Assembly (NCBI RefSeq): GCF_009908265.2
Contig: NZ_JAAATX020000001.1
Span: 186,001-250,000 of the forward strand
DNA: 64,000 nt
Source: Paragemmobacter amnigenus
GTDB lineage: Bacteria > Pseudomonadota > Alphaproteobacteria > Rhodobacterales > Rhodobacteraceae
Direction of reading: 5' to 3'
The position numbers were made by a program, and so were the translations under genes. This document shows positions 1 to 8,079 of this stretch, in pieces (within the stretch, counting starts at the first letter, position 1; each line of letters starts with the position of its first letter). Below the pieces are notes generated by a model that searched no databases, was not told the DNA's origin, and worked only from the letters and a program-made list of their open reading frames with translations.

Positions 1-17
1 CGCGCCCTCTTGCATGT

Positions 18-1022
18 CTAGGACTTGGGTTCGCGCAATTGCGGACGCAAGGGGATTTCCTTCAGAAGACCGCCAACCCCCATCGCCGCGATATCCGCAT
101 CCGAAGGCGGCAGCCCGCAGGCATAGCGTTCAAGCACCCAGTCCGCGCCATTCAGCGCGGGCGAACGGGCACAGCCGGGCAGGCCGATCACGGGACGCCC
201 GCCTTGGACGCCGTGGAACAGCAGGTTTCCAGGATCGACCGGCATCCCGAACCGGTGAACGGCCCCCCCCGCCGCGCGCACCGCCTGCGGCGCGGTATCA
301 TGCAGGTCCGATGTCGCGGTCCCCGTCAGGATCAGGGCGATATCTCCCGGCAGGGCCTCCAGTGACGCCGCAATGGCCCGTGTGTCATGCGGCACCGTCC
401 GGACAGCCGCAAGCCGGATACCCAGCGCACGCAACCGTGCCTCGATCGCGCGGCGGCCCTTGGCGGCAAGCTTTTCCTCCAGCCCCGCCGCGTCGGTCAG
501 GATCAGCCCCGCCTCGCGCAGGATGACCGGACGGATCCGCAGTGCGGCCCGTGCTGCCGCCGCTGCCGCCGCAACGGCTGCCTCTTCCACCCCGTAGCTG
601 ATGATCTTGACCGTACCGACCAGCATCCCCGGCGTGACGCGCTGCATGGGCGCAAGCGTGGCCAGCGTCACCGAAGGATGGACGAGGTTCAGGCGGTGGA
701 TCGCCGCCGCGTCAAGATCGACAAGTCCCGCTCTGGCCGCATTCAGGTTCACCCGCCCTGTAAAGGCCGTTCCGACCGCCAATCCCTGCCCCGCCGGATC
801 GGGCACCAGCGCCGCGGCAAGCCGCGCCGCAGCGGCATCCTCGCCCAGATCGCCCGGACCCAGTCGCGCCACGGTCACGCGGTCCAGCCCCGCCGCATGC
901 AGCGCATCGATCTCGGTCGGTCCCAGAACAGCGCCCTTGCGAAGACGACCCGTAGCCACGGCCTCGGAATGGGCGAGGATCGCTCCGGTGGCCTGATCCA
1001 GCGGCACCTCTCCGAAAAACAC
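18..1022 (-). CDS. Molybdopterin-binding protein (MoeA/MogA-type fold)
   Basis: A 334-residue protein starting at GTG, three bases after the stop of the upstream xdhC-like gene, so the two are probably co-translated. The C-terminal third carries the molybdopterin-binding pattern of the MoCF_biosynth family: LILTGTATSDLHDTAPQAV followed by GLPGCARSPALNG, which matches the family's conserved GG-S-D and LPGNP loops. The N-terminal half resembles the MoeA amino-terminal region. Proteins of this kind beside XdhC genes are thought to handle molybdenum cofactor destined for xanthine- or CO-dehydrogenase-type enzymes. The exact substrate is inference. The 17 bases to its left hold no gene. Confidence 0.82.
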   Translation of the reverse strand: MFFGEVPLDQATGAILAHSEAVATGRLRKGAVLGPTEIDALHAAGLDRVTVARLGPGDLGEDAAAARLAAALVPDPAGQGLAVGTAFTGRVNLNAARAGLVDLDAAAIHRLNLVHPSVTLATLAPMQRVTPGMLVGTVKIISYGVEEAAVAAAAAAARAALRIRPVILREAGLILTDAAGLEEKLAAKGRRAIEARLRALGIRLAAVRTVPHDTRAIAASLEALPGDIALILTGTATSDLHDTAPQAVRAAGGAVHRFGMPVDPGNLLFHGVQGGRPVIGLPGCARSPALNGADWVLERYACGLPPSDADIAAMGVGGLLKEIPLRPQLREPKS

Positions 1023-1025
1023 CGC

Positions 1026-2039
1026 CTACCCCTTCCGCAGACGCGCGGTCACCTGCGCCATGATCGATACGGCAATCTCTGCAGGTGTCTTGGCACCGAT
1101 ATCCAGCCCTACAGGCGCGTGGATGCGGGCGATCTCCGCCTCGGAGTAACCCGCCGCCTGCAATCTCTCCACCCGTCTGGCATGGGTGCGGGTCGAGCCG
1201 AGCGCGCCAAGATAGAAGGCCCCCGATCGCAGCGCGATGCGGATCGCGGGATCGTCCAGTTTTGGGTCATGGGTCAGCGTCACGATGGCCGTGCGCGCAT
1301 CGGGCGCCAAGGCCTCCAGCGCCTCGTCGGGCCAGTCCTCGACGATCGTTTCCCCCGGAAACCGTGCGGCAGAGCCGAAGGCAGAGCGCGGGTCGATCAA
1401 GGTGCAGTCATAGCCGCAGATGCGTGCCACCTGCACCAGCGCCTGCGCGATATGGACCGCGCCCACCACGACCAGCCGCAAGGGCGGGTTGTGGATGGCG
1501 ATGAAGCGCCCGTCCTCCTCCATCCCCGACCTGTCCGACCGGAAGCGCGCATCGATCGCCCCGTCCTGCCCCGGCAGGACCAGCGACCGCGCCCAAGTCT
1601 CGGGTGCGACCGCCATGGCCACGGGGCGACGCGCCGCCCGTGCAGCGACCACCTCGGCCAGCATCGCCTCGGACAGCGCCTGTTCCCCGTCGCCCACGGG
1701 TTCGACCAGCACGCGGATCGTGCCGCCACAGGCCAGTCCCACGGCAAAGGCCGTCTCGTCGCTGACGCCGAAGGTCAGCACGCGCGACCGGCGATCCACG
1801 AGCGCCTCGAGCGCCTCGGTCACCACCGCGCCCTCGACGCAACCGCCCGAGACCGATCCCATGATCTCGCCCTCGCCCGACACGGCAAGCTGGCTGCCTG
1901 CCTGACGCGGGGCCGATCCCCATGTCTCGATCACCGTGGCCAGCACCGCCCCGCGGCCGGACCTGTGCCAGCCCAGCGCGATTTCGGGAATGCTGTCATG
2001 TTCGCTGCGTCCGCCCGTTTCGGTCATCGCGTCCTCCAT
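1026..2039 (-). CDS. XdhC/CoxI family molybdoenzyme maturation protein
   Basis: 337 residues with the two expected domains. The N-terminal XdhC_CoxI domain has GSAPRQAGSQLAV and MGSVSGGCVEGAV near residues 40-70. The C-terminal Rossmann-like XdhC_C domain begins at RLVVVGAVHIAQALVQ and ends with LGALGSTRTHARR and the conserved GLDIGAKTPAEIA. XdhC proteins bind molybdenum cofactor and promote its sulfuration and insertion into molybdenum hydroxylases. An internal ATG three codons in (MTETGG) is an alternative start. It is the first gene of a two-gene unit with the molybdopterin-binding gene, and lies downstream of the terminator of the OmpA gene, so it probably has its own promoter in the 219-base gap before it. 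Confidence 0.9.
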   Translation of the reverse strand: MEDAMTETGGRSEHDSIPEIALGWHRSGRGAVLATVIETWGSAPRQAGSQLAVSGEGEIMGSVSGGCVEGAVVTEALEALVDRRSRVLTFGVSDETAFAVGLACGGTIRVLVEPVGDGEQALSEAMLAEVVAARAARRPVAMAVAPETWARSLVLPGQDGAIDARFRSDRSGMEEDGRFIAIHNPPLRLVVVGAVHIAQALVQVARICGYDCTLIDPRSAFGSAARFPGETIVEDWPDEALEALAPDARTAIVTLTHDPKLDDPAIRIALRSGAFYLGALGSTRTHARRVERLQAAGYSEAEIARIHAPVGLDIGAKTPAEIAVSIMAQVTARLRKG

Positions 2040-2106
2040 CCGCGGCCATCATGCGCCGCCCGACCGCGCCGCGCCACTGCCAAAAGGTGGCAGTCCGACA
2101 GAGCGC

Positions 2107-2144
2107 AGAAAAGGAAAGCGCCGCAGGCGGGGAACCTGCGGCGC
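2107..2144 (-). terminator. Rho-independent terminator of the OmpA-family gene
   Basis: A perfect 10-bp inverted repeat, GCGCCGCAGG at 2118-2127 and CCTGCGGCGC at 2135-2144, with a 7-base loop. Read on the minus strand it is followed by TTTCCTTTTCT. It lies 115 bases past the OmpA stop and before the xdhC start, so it separates the two units. Confidence 0.8.
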
Positions 2145-2258
2145 GCACGCTTTGCCGAGCAGGGAGGAACGGCAAGCAGCCGGATGGAGAAAGGGAGGTA
2201 ACCATCCTGCCCCAATTCCTAGCCGATGCCGGTTCCCCCTGCCTTGACCCAGATCAAC

Positions 2259-4448
2259 CTAGCGCAGTTCGGCCGAGCGCAGCAGCGGGGTGATGATCCG
2301 CACCGCGACACGACGGTTCTGCCGCTCTGCCTCTTGTGTCGGCACCCGCAACTCGGATTCGCCATAGCCCTGCACGACCAGATTTTCCGGCGGAACGTCG
2401 AAATATTCGGTCAGGGCCAGTGCCACGCTTTCCGCACGGCGGTCCGACAGGGTCAGGTTCAGCGAGGCAGAACCCACCGCGTCGGTATGGCCTTCGATCA
2501 GGAACATCTCGTTCGGATTCTCGTCGATCATGGACCGCATCAACCGGCCCAGAGCGGCCAGCGATTCGGCCTGTTGAGCCTTGATCGCGGCGGAACCGGT
2601 ATCGAATGTGATGTTGTTCACATCCACCGTCGCCGCCAGCGCCCGCACTTCGGGGATCTCGCGGATCTGGCGCAGGCTGAAGCTCCGGCCAAGTTCCTGC
2701 GCGTCCAGCGTCGCCATGCGGGCGCGCAGCAGAGCATCCTCTTCCGAAGTGGACAGGCTGATCACGCGGCCCCGCGGTTTCGGCAGGGTCGAGACGTCGA
2801 TCCGCTCCTCGGGATAGAGATCGTCGATCAGCACGATCTCGCGCCCCAGACCGTCATAGGTCGCGCGCCGCAAGACGCGGCCGGTCGCGTCGCGGATCGT
2901 GACGACCTGCGTGCCGTCGCCGCGTTCGACGATGGTACGGGTCGATCCGTCGCGGAAGGTTTCGGTCCGCACGGTGGAACCCGGACGGCGCAGCAGCGTG
3001 TCGTCATCCTTGTAGATGTAGTAATCCCCGTCACCGCGCCGCACGACCACGCGATCGCCGGTATTGGAGACGACCTGATCGCGATTGGCGTTGATGATCG
3101 CGCCCACCGCCAGTGCGCCCAGCGCGACAAGACCGAACTTCTGAAGGTCGGTCAGGCCGTCATCCTCGGGCGCCGCAGCGGCGGCCGCGGCCAGCGAGGC
3201 GGTGGCGGGTGCCGCGAAATCCTGCGCCGACGTGCGGGTCATCGCTTCGGTGATCTCGTTGACCACGACATTCTCGGCCGTGCCGGTTTCCGCAGAGGGA
3301 TCGGTTTCCGTCACCGCCGCCGCTTCCGGCACAAGGGCCGGGGCTTCCTCTACTGCCTCTTCCGTCACCGCATCGGGCGCGCCCAGCAGGGTGCTGAGCG
3401 TTTCGAGCGCCTCTTCGCTCGGGGCTTCGGCAGCGGCGGGATCGACCAGATCGGCGGGTTGTTCCACGATGAAGGGTTCGACCGTGCCGCCCAGCGTCTC
3501 GTCCACCGGTTCGGCGGGCAGTCCGGCATCGGTGGTGGCCTCTGCATCGACAGCCCCGTCAAGCGCCTGCTCTTCGGGAACCACCTCCTCGACCACGCCC
3601 TCGTCCGTCACAGGCTCCTCGACCACCGGTTCCTCGGCGACGGGCTCTTCTGCGGCGGGGTCTTCGGCCACAGGCTCATCCGCTGCGGGCTCTTCGGCGA
3701 CCGGTTCGTCGGCAACGGGCTCTTCGGGGATAGCTTCGTCTGCAGCGGGTTCCTCGGTCACTGGTTCCTCTGCCGCAGGTTCCTCGGCGACGCCTTCCTC
3801 GACGGCCTGCTCTTCGGCTGCGGCGGCTTCGGCTGCGGCCTGCGCGGCGGCTTCTGCCTCGGCGGCAGCAGCGGCTTCAGCCTCGGCGGCAGCGGCGGCT
3901 TCGGCTTCGGCCTGTGCCGCAGCTTCGGCTTCGGCAGCGGCCTGTGCGGCTGCTTCCGCCTCGGCGGCGGCCTGTGCCGCAGCTTCTTCCTCGGCCTGAC
4001 GCGCGGCTTCCTCGGCGGCGGCCTGTGCCGCGGCCTCTGCCTCGGCGGCAGCCTGTGCTGCAGCTTCGGCCTCGGCCTGCGCGGCGGCTTCCGCTTCGGC
4101 GGCGGCGGCTGCCTCGGCTTCCGCCTGGGCGGCGGCTTCGGCTTCGGCGGCAGCGGCGGCTTCGGCCTCGGCCTGGGCGGCGGCTTCGGCCTCGGCGGCG
4201 GCGGCCGCTTCGGCTTCGGCCTGCGCTGCAGCCTCGGCAGCGGCTGCTTCTACGGCCTGCTGTTCCTCAAGTTGCTGGAGGACGGCGTTCAGATCGCACG
4301 GGGCATCGGCCGTCCCGAGGCACAGGACCGAACCGTCTGCACCGATCACGCTGCCATCCTCGGTCAACGTCTGGCCCAGCGCGGGCACGGACATGACCTG
4401 TGTCAGCGCGACCGACAGGGCCGTGGTCGAGATCAAGATGCGTTTCAT
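2259..4448 (-). CDS. OmpA-family outer membrane protein with long Ala/Glu/Gln low-complexity region
   Basis: 729 residues from the chosen ATG at 4448, which is preceded by GGAAAGGA and begins a clear signal peptide (MKRILISTTALSVALTQ, likely cut after ALG). An upstream in-frame start would add 19 residues without a leader. Residues about 66-212 are an Ala/Glu/Gln run; about 213-290 are an acidic Pro/Val/Glu run. A hydrophobic stretch lies near 434-454, then a basic region with DGSTRTIVERGDGTQVV. The OmpA peptidoglycan-binding domain covers about 600-715 (NITFDTGSAAI, IEGHTDAVGS, LSDRRAESVA, GYGESEL). It probably links the outer membrane to murein, with the charged run as a periplasmic spacer. 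It ends at a strong terminator. Confidence 0.9.
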   Translation of the reverse strand: MKRILISTTALSVALTQVMSVPALGQTLTEDGSVIGADGSVLCLGTADAPCDLNAVLQQLEEQQAVEAAAAEAAAQAEAEAAAAAEAEAAAQAEAEAAAAAEAEAAAQAEAEAAAAAEAEAAAQAEAEAAAQAAAEAEAAAQAAAEEAARQAEEEAAAQAAAEAEAAAQAAAEAEAAAQAEAEAAAAAEAEAAAAAEAEAAAQAAAEAAAAEEQAVEEGVAEEPAAEEPVTEEPAADEAIPEEPVADEPVAEEPAADEPVAEDPAAEEPVAEEPVVEEPVTDEGVVEEVVPEEQALDGAVDAEATTDAGLPAEPVDETLGGTVEPFIVEQPADLVDPAAAEAPSEEALETLSTLLGAPDAVTEEAVEEAPALVPEAAAVTETDPSAETGTAENVVVNEITEAMTRTSAQDFAAPATASLAAAAAAAPEDDGLTDLQKFGLVALGALAVGAIINANRDQVVSNTGDRVVVRRGDGDYYIYKDDDTLLRRPGSTVRTETFRDGSTRTIVERGDGTQVVTIRDATGRVLRRATYDGLGREIVLIDDLYPEERIDVSTLPKPRGRVISLSTSEEDALLRARMATLDAQELGRSFSLRQIREIPEVRALAATVDVNNITFDTGSAAIKAQQAESLAALGRLMRSMIDENPNEMFLIEGHTDAVGSASLNLTLSDRRAESVALALTEYFDVPPENLVVQGYGESELRVPTQEAERQNRRVAVRIITPLLRSAELR
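3810..4260. repeat. Internal codon repeat encoding the Ala/Glu/Gln run
   Basis: Within the OmpA-family gene the DNA is a degenerate tandem array of short units built from GCC/GCG/GCA, GAA/GAG and CAG codons, giving AEAEAAAQ-type periodicity of about 7-8 codons. Such arrays expand and shrink easily. The antisense strand is fully open in one frame as glycine-rich peptide, a by-product of the codon bias. Confidence 0.75.
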
Positions 4449-4608
4449 GCGAAGTCCTTTCCAGATACCTGCGCCACCGCACACCACGGGTCGGCGCTTG
4501 CCCATAAATGAGCGGCATTCCCGCTGTTATGCGATATCAGACCATAGAACCACCGGCGGATCGGCAGGTTCCGGCCAATCTGCGTTGACCCGTGGCTTGC
4601 TGGCTCCG

Positions 4609-5904
4609 TCAGGCCCCGATCATCGCCAGAAGACGGGCTTTCTCGCCCGAATCCCGCGACTCGGAGATGGCCTTTCCCAAGGCCTCGAGCGAGGCGATGG
4701 AGTGGCCCGCACGGAAACTGTCGACATGGGGCAGCATGGCGCGGATGCCCGTGGCGCGGGGGGCAAAGCCTTCCCACCGCAAAAGCGGGTTCAGCCAGAT
4801 CAGGCGGCGGGACGAGAGGTGCAGACGCTCCATCTCGGCCGCCAGCGCGCCCGTATCGTCGCGGTCCAGCCCGTCGGTGATCAAGAGGACCACCGCCCCC
4901 TGCCCCAGCACGCGGCGCGACCAGTCCCGGTTGAAGGCGCGCAAGCAGGTGCCGATCCGCGTGCCGCCCGACCAGTCCTGCGCCTCGGCCCCCGCGGCCT
5001 TGAGCGCGGCATCGACATCGCGGTTCTTCAGGTGGCGGGTGATGTTGGTCAGCCGCGTGCCGAAGGTGAAGGCGTGGACCTTGGCCCAACCCTGCCCGCG
5101 CCGGTTCGCCACGGCATGGACGAAATGCAGCACAAGGCGGGAATACTGGCTCATCGACCCGGAGATGTCGCAGAGCACGACAAGGTTGGGCCAGCGCGCC
5201 CCGGGCGATTTGCGCGACAGCTCCGTCACCTCGCCCCCCTGCCGCAGCGCCGCGCGCAGCGTGCGCCGCCCGTCGATCCGCGCGCCGCCCGCATCGGCCC
5301 GCATCCGCCGCGTCAGCAGGGGCCGCACCGGCAGGGACAGACGCGCCAGCATCCGCTTGGCCTCGGCCACTTCGGCCAGGCTCATCTGTTCGAAGTCCAG
5401 TGTGCGCAGCCGTTCCTCGTGCGACATGGTGGCGGTGGCGTCGATCTCGATCTGGTCCTCGCCCTGCGGGCCGTCACCGTCGCGCCCGGGCAGGTCCGGT
5501 CCCTGCCCGTCCAGCAGCGCCTCGGCCGCGCGCTTTTCGGCGGCATCGGCCAGACGGTCCTCCTGCACGCCGCGAACGGCGGGCAACATCAGGCTCATCA
5601 TATGTTCCAGATATTGCGGATCGCGCCAATACAGTCGGAACACCTGTTCGAACACCGCGCGCTGTTCGGGACGGCTGACGAAACAGGCATGCAGCGTCCA
5701 GAAGAAATCCGCGCGCTCCGAGAACCCCGCCGCCTCGACCGCGCGGATGGCGTCGATCACCCGCCCCGGCCCGATGGGCAGGCCTGCCCGCCGCAAGGCG
5801 CGGGCGAAATGGGCGATGTTGTGCGACAGCTTGCCGTCCTCGGGCAACTCCAGCGCGGGCATGTTTGCCGCAGGACCGGTCGCCTGTGAGGGCGCGTCAG
5901 GCAA
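4609..5904 (-). CDS. VWA-domain protein, CoxE family
   Basis: 431 residues, probably from TTG at 5904, which overlaps the TGA of the upstream MoxR gene (TTGCCTGA) and has AAGAAGGGG ahead of it. An ATG at 5862 is the alternative. The C-terminal von Willebrand A domain holds the MIDAS motif DISGSMSQYS (D246, S248, S250), then GGTRIGTCLRAF and LLITDGLDRDD. The N-terminal half matches CoxE-like proteins (RALRRAGLPIGPGRVIDAI). In carboxydotrophs CoxE works with the AAA+ protein CoxD in building the metal centre of CO dehydrogenase. Pairing with a MoxR ATPase and nearby XdhC and molybdopterin genes supports a maturation role, but no hydroxylase is visible here. Confidence 0.88.
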   Translation of the reverse strand: MPDAPSQATGPAANMPALELPEDGKLSHNIAHFARALRRAGLPIGPGRVIDAIRAVEAAGFSERADFFWTLHACFVSRPEQRAVFEQVFRLYWRDPQYLEHMMSLMLPAVRGVQEDRLADAAEKRAAEALLDGQGPDLPGRDGDGPQGEDQIEIDATATMSHEERLRTLDFEQMSLAEVAEAKRMLARLSLPVRPLLTRRMRADAGGARIDGRRTLRAALRQGGEVTELSRKSPGARWPNLVVLCDISGSMSQYSRLVLHFVHAVANRRGQGWAKVHAFTFGTRLTNITRHLKNRDVDAALKAAGAEAQDWSGGTRIGTCLRAFNRDWSRRVLGQGAVVLLITDGLDRDDTGALAAEMERLHLSSRRLIWLNPLLRWEGFAPRATGIRAMLPHVDSFRAGHSIASLEALGKAISESRDSGEKARLLAMIGA

Positions 5905-6808
5905 AGACCAGCCCCTTCTTCACCTCGTCCAGCAGCTTCTTCGCCTCGGAGCCCTGAATTTTCTGGATATCGTCCTGATATTTCAGGATCGCCCCCAGCG
6001 TATCGGCGATCACCTCGGGCGACAGCTGGATCACGTCCAGCGCCAGCAAGCATTTCGCCCAGTCGATGGTTTCCGCCACGCCGGGCTTCTTGAACAGGTC
6101 CTCGGACCGCAGGCGCTGGACAAAGGCCACCACCTCGCGGCTAAGGCGGTCCTGCGCCTCGGGGGCGCGGGCGCGCAGGATGTCCAGTTCGCGCTCGAAT
6201 CCGGGATAGTCGACCCAATGGTACAGGCAGCGCCGTTTCAGCGCGTCATGCACCTCGCGCGTGCGGTTCGAGGTGAGGATGACGATCGGCGGTTCCGGCG
6301 CCTTGATCGTGCCGAGTTCGGGGATGGTGACCTGAAAATCCGACAGCGCCTCCAGAAGGAAGGCCTCGAAGGGTTCGTCGGTGCGGTCCAGCTCGTCGAT
6401 CAGCAGGACAGGCGCGCCACCCGGTTGCGGGCGCATCGCGGCCAGCAGGGGGCGTTCGATAAGATAGTCCTCGGTGAAAAGCTCGGCCTTCAGGGTGTCG
6501 CGGTCGGCCCCGCCGCCGGCTTCGGCGGTGCGGATGGCAATCATCTGGGCCGCGAAGTTCCATTCGCAGACGGCCGAGGCGGCATCCAGCCCCTCGTGGC
6601 ATTGCAGCCGGATCAACCGCCGCCCGAGCCCCGCCGCCAGAACCTTGGCGATCTCGGTCTTGCCGACACCGGCCTCGCCTTCCAGAAACAGCGGTCGGCC
6701 AAGACGGAGCGACAGGAACACGACCGTCGCCAGCGCGCGCGAGGCGACATAGCCCTGCCCCGCCAGCATGGTTTCGACCGCGTCGATGGATTGGGGCAAT
6801 TCGCGCAC
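5897..6808 (-). CDS. MoxR-type AAA+ ATPase, CoxD-like
   Basis: 303 residues from GTG at 6808, chosen because GGAGAGGTGAG precedes it and homology begins there; the longer open frame adds about 67 unrelated residues and runs over the divergent gene. Walker A is GEAGVGKTE (44-52), Walker B VLLIDELD (134-141), sensor 1 LTSNRTRE near 179-185, and an arginine pair follows in ALKRRC. MoxR ATPases pair with VWA proteins to remodel or metallate client enzymes. The gene overlaps its VWA partner by eight bases, so the two are translationally coupled. The 132-base gap to the divergent glycosyltransferase must hold both promoters. Confidence 0.9.
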   Translation of the reverse strand: MRELPQSIDAVETMLAGQGYVASRALATVVFLSLRLGRPLFLEGEAGVGKTEIAKVLAAGLGRRLIRLQCHEGLDAASAVCEWNFAAQMIAIRTAEAGGGADRDTLKAELFTEDYLIERPLLAAMRPQPGGAPVLLIDELDRTDEPFEAFLLEALSDFQVTIPELGTIKAPEPPIVILTSNRTREVHDALKRRCLYHWVDYPGFERELDILRARAPEAQDRLSREVVAFVQRLRSEDLFKKPGVAETIDWAKCLLALDVIQLSPEVIADTLGAILKYQDDIQKIQGSEAKKLLDEVKKGLVFA

Positions 6809-6940
6809 CGGCTCACCTCTCCCGTTTCGGGCTGGCCCATGCTTGGCTGCGCCCCGTCGGGGGGTCAAGCCGCCAAAGCCGCACATGCGACCAATGGAGT
6901 ATGGTTCCCATCCGCCCCACCACCATGCTATCGCTTGGAC

Positions 6941-7948
6941 ATGCGTGTGCTTGCGATCCTGACGGTCCGTAACGAGGGCAGCTTCCTGCTGGAATGGCTG
7001 GCCCATCACCGCGCGGCGGGGGTGACGGATTTTCTGGTCTTCTCCAACGACTGCACCGACGGCACCAATGCCATGCTGGACCGTTTGCAGGCGATGGGAT
7101 GGCTAACCCATGTCCGCAACGATGCCCATGCCGAAAAGGGGCCGCAGTGGCAGGCGCTGAAGCTTGCGGCGGGCCATCCGCTGGTGCGGGCGGCGGACTG
7201 GATCACCGTCATCGACATCGACGAATTCATCAACATCCACACCGGCGACCGGACCATCCCCGCGCTTCTGGCGGCACTTCCGGCGGCGGATGCCATCACC
7301 CTGACATGGCGGATGTTCGGCAATGCGGGGGTCGAGACCCTGCGCGACGAGCCGGTGACCGCCAGCTTCACCCGCGCTGCCGACGACCCGCTTGACTGGC
7401 CGTGGCGGGCGGTGATGTTCAAGACGCTCTACCGCAACGATGGCCGTTTCGGCCAACCCGGTGTGCACCGCCCCAAGGGCAAGGCCACCCCCGACCAGCA
7501 CTGGTTCGACGGGGCGGGCCGCCCCCTGCCCGGCGGGCCGCAGCGCATCTTCTCGCGTCTGGGAGAGACGAACCACAGCCTCGTCCAACTCAACCATTAC
7601 GCGCTCGGGTCGATGGAGGGGTATCTGGTCAAGGCCGATCGCGGGCGGGCGAACCGCGACGCTTCGGCCTTCGATCTGGGCTACTGGGTGGACCGCAACC
7701 TTTGCCATGTCGAGGACCGTTCGATCCTGTCGCTGGACAGCAGCGCCCTGCGGGCAGGACTGATGGCCGATCCCGTCCTTGGCGACCTGCACCGCGCCGC
7801 CTTCCGCTGGCGGCAGGAGCGGTTCCTCGCCCTCATGCGGCACGAGGAGTGGCGCGCGCTTTTCGCGCGGCTTCTCATGACCCCCCCCACCCGCCGCATA
7901 GACGCCGCCGAGGCGCGCAAGGTATGGGTGCACGGTCTGGGCAATTGA
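6941..7948 (+). CDS. Glycosyltransferase family 2 protein
   Basis: 335 residues beginning MRVLAILTVRNEGSFLLEWL, the usual start of the Glyco_tranf_2_4 subgroup. TVRNEGSF binds the nucleotide, FLVFSNDCTDGT follows, and the metal-binding DID motif is in ITVIDIDEFIN near residues 90-95. C-terminal GETNHSLVQLNHYALGS resembles related Rhodobacteraceae proteins. The sugar donor and acceptor are unknown. The ATG at 6941 matches the family start, although the frame stays open far upstream across the antisense of the MoxR and VWA genes. The gene stands alone and is transcribed away from the MoxR gene. Confidence 0.87.
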   Translation: MRVLAILTVRNEGSFLLEWLAHHRAAGVTDFLVFSNDCTDGTNAMLDRLQAMGWLTHVRNDAHAEKGPQWQALKLAAGHPLVRAADWITVIDIDEFINIHTGDRTIPALLAALPAADAITLTWRMFGNAGVETLRDEPVTASFTRAADDPLDWPWRAVMFKTLYRNDGRFGQPGVHRPKGKATPDQHWFDGAGRPLPGGPQRIFSRLGETNHSLVQLNHYALGSMEGYLVKADRGRANRDASAFDLGYWVDRNLCHVEDRSILSLDSSALRAGLMADPVLGDLHRAAFRWRQERFLALMRHEEWRALFARLLMTPPTRRIDAAEARKVWVHGLGN

Positions 7949-7962
7949 GGCGTTGCAGGTGT

Positions 7963-7978
7963 CGGCAGGTGGCTGCCG
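7963..7978 (+). terminator. Hairpin after the glycosyltransferase gene, possible terminator
   Basis: CGGCAG at 7963-7968 pairs with CTGCCG at 7973-7978 around a four-base loop, 15 bases past the stop. No T-run follows, so termination is only possible. Confidence 0.35.
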
Positions 7979-8079
7979 CTTAACAAAAGACACAAACTTG
8001 CCGTTTGCCTTCCCCAAGGCTGTGTTGAACATTCATGAACGCAGCAGACGTCCGTCACAGGAAGATTCGAGACCCGCGC

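Noticed and set aside
387-2201. A 604-residue plus-strand open frame over the molybdopterin and xdhC genes.
   Set aside because: Arg/His-rich composition typical of the reverse of high-GC genes, while the minus strand gives two recognised families.
2226-4511. A 761-residue open frame on the plus strand, glycine-rich at its C-terminal half.
   Set aside because: It is the antisense of the OmpA gene. The Ala/Glu codon run reads as Gly/Phe/Leu repeats on the other strand. It has no leader, ribosome site or family pattern.
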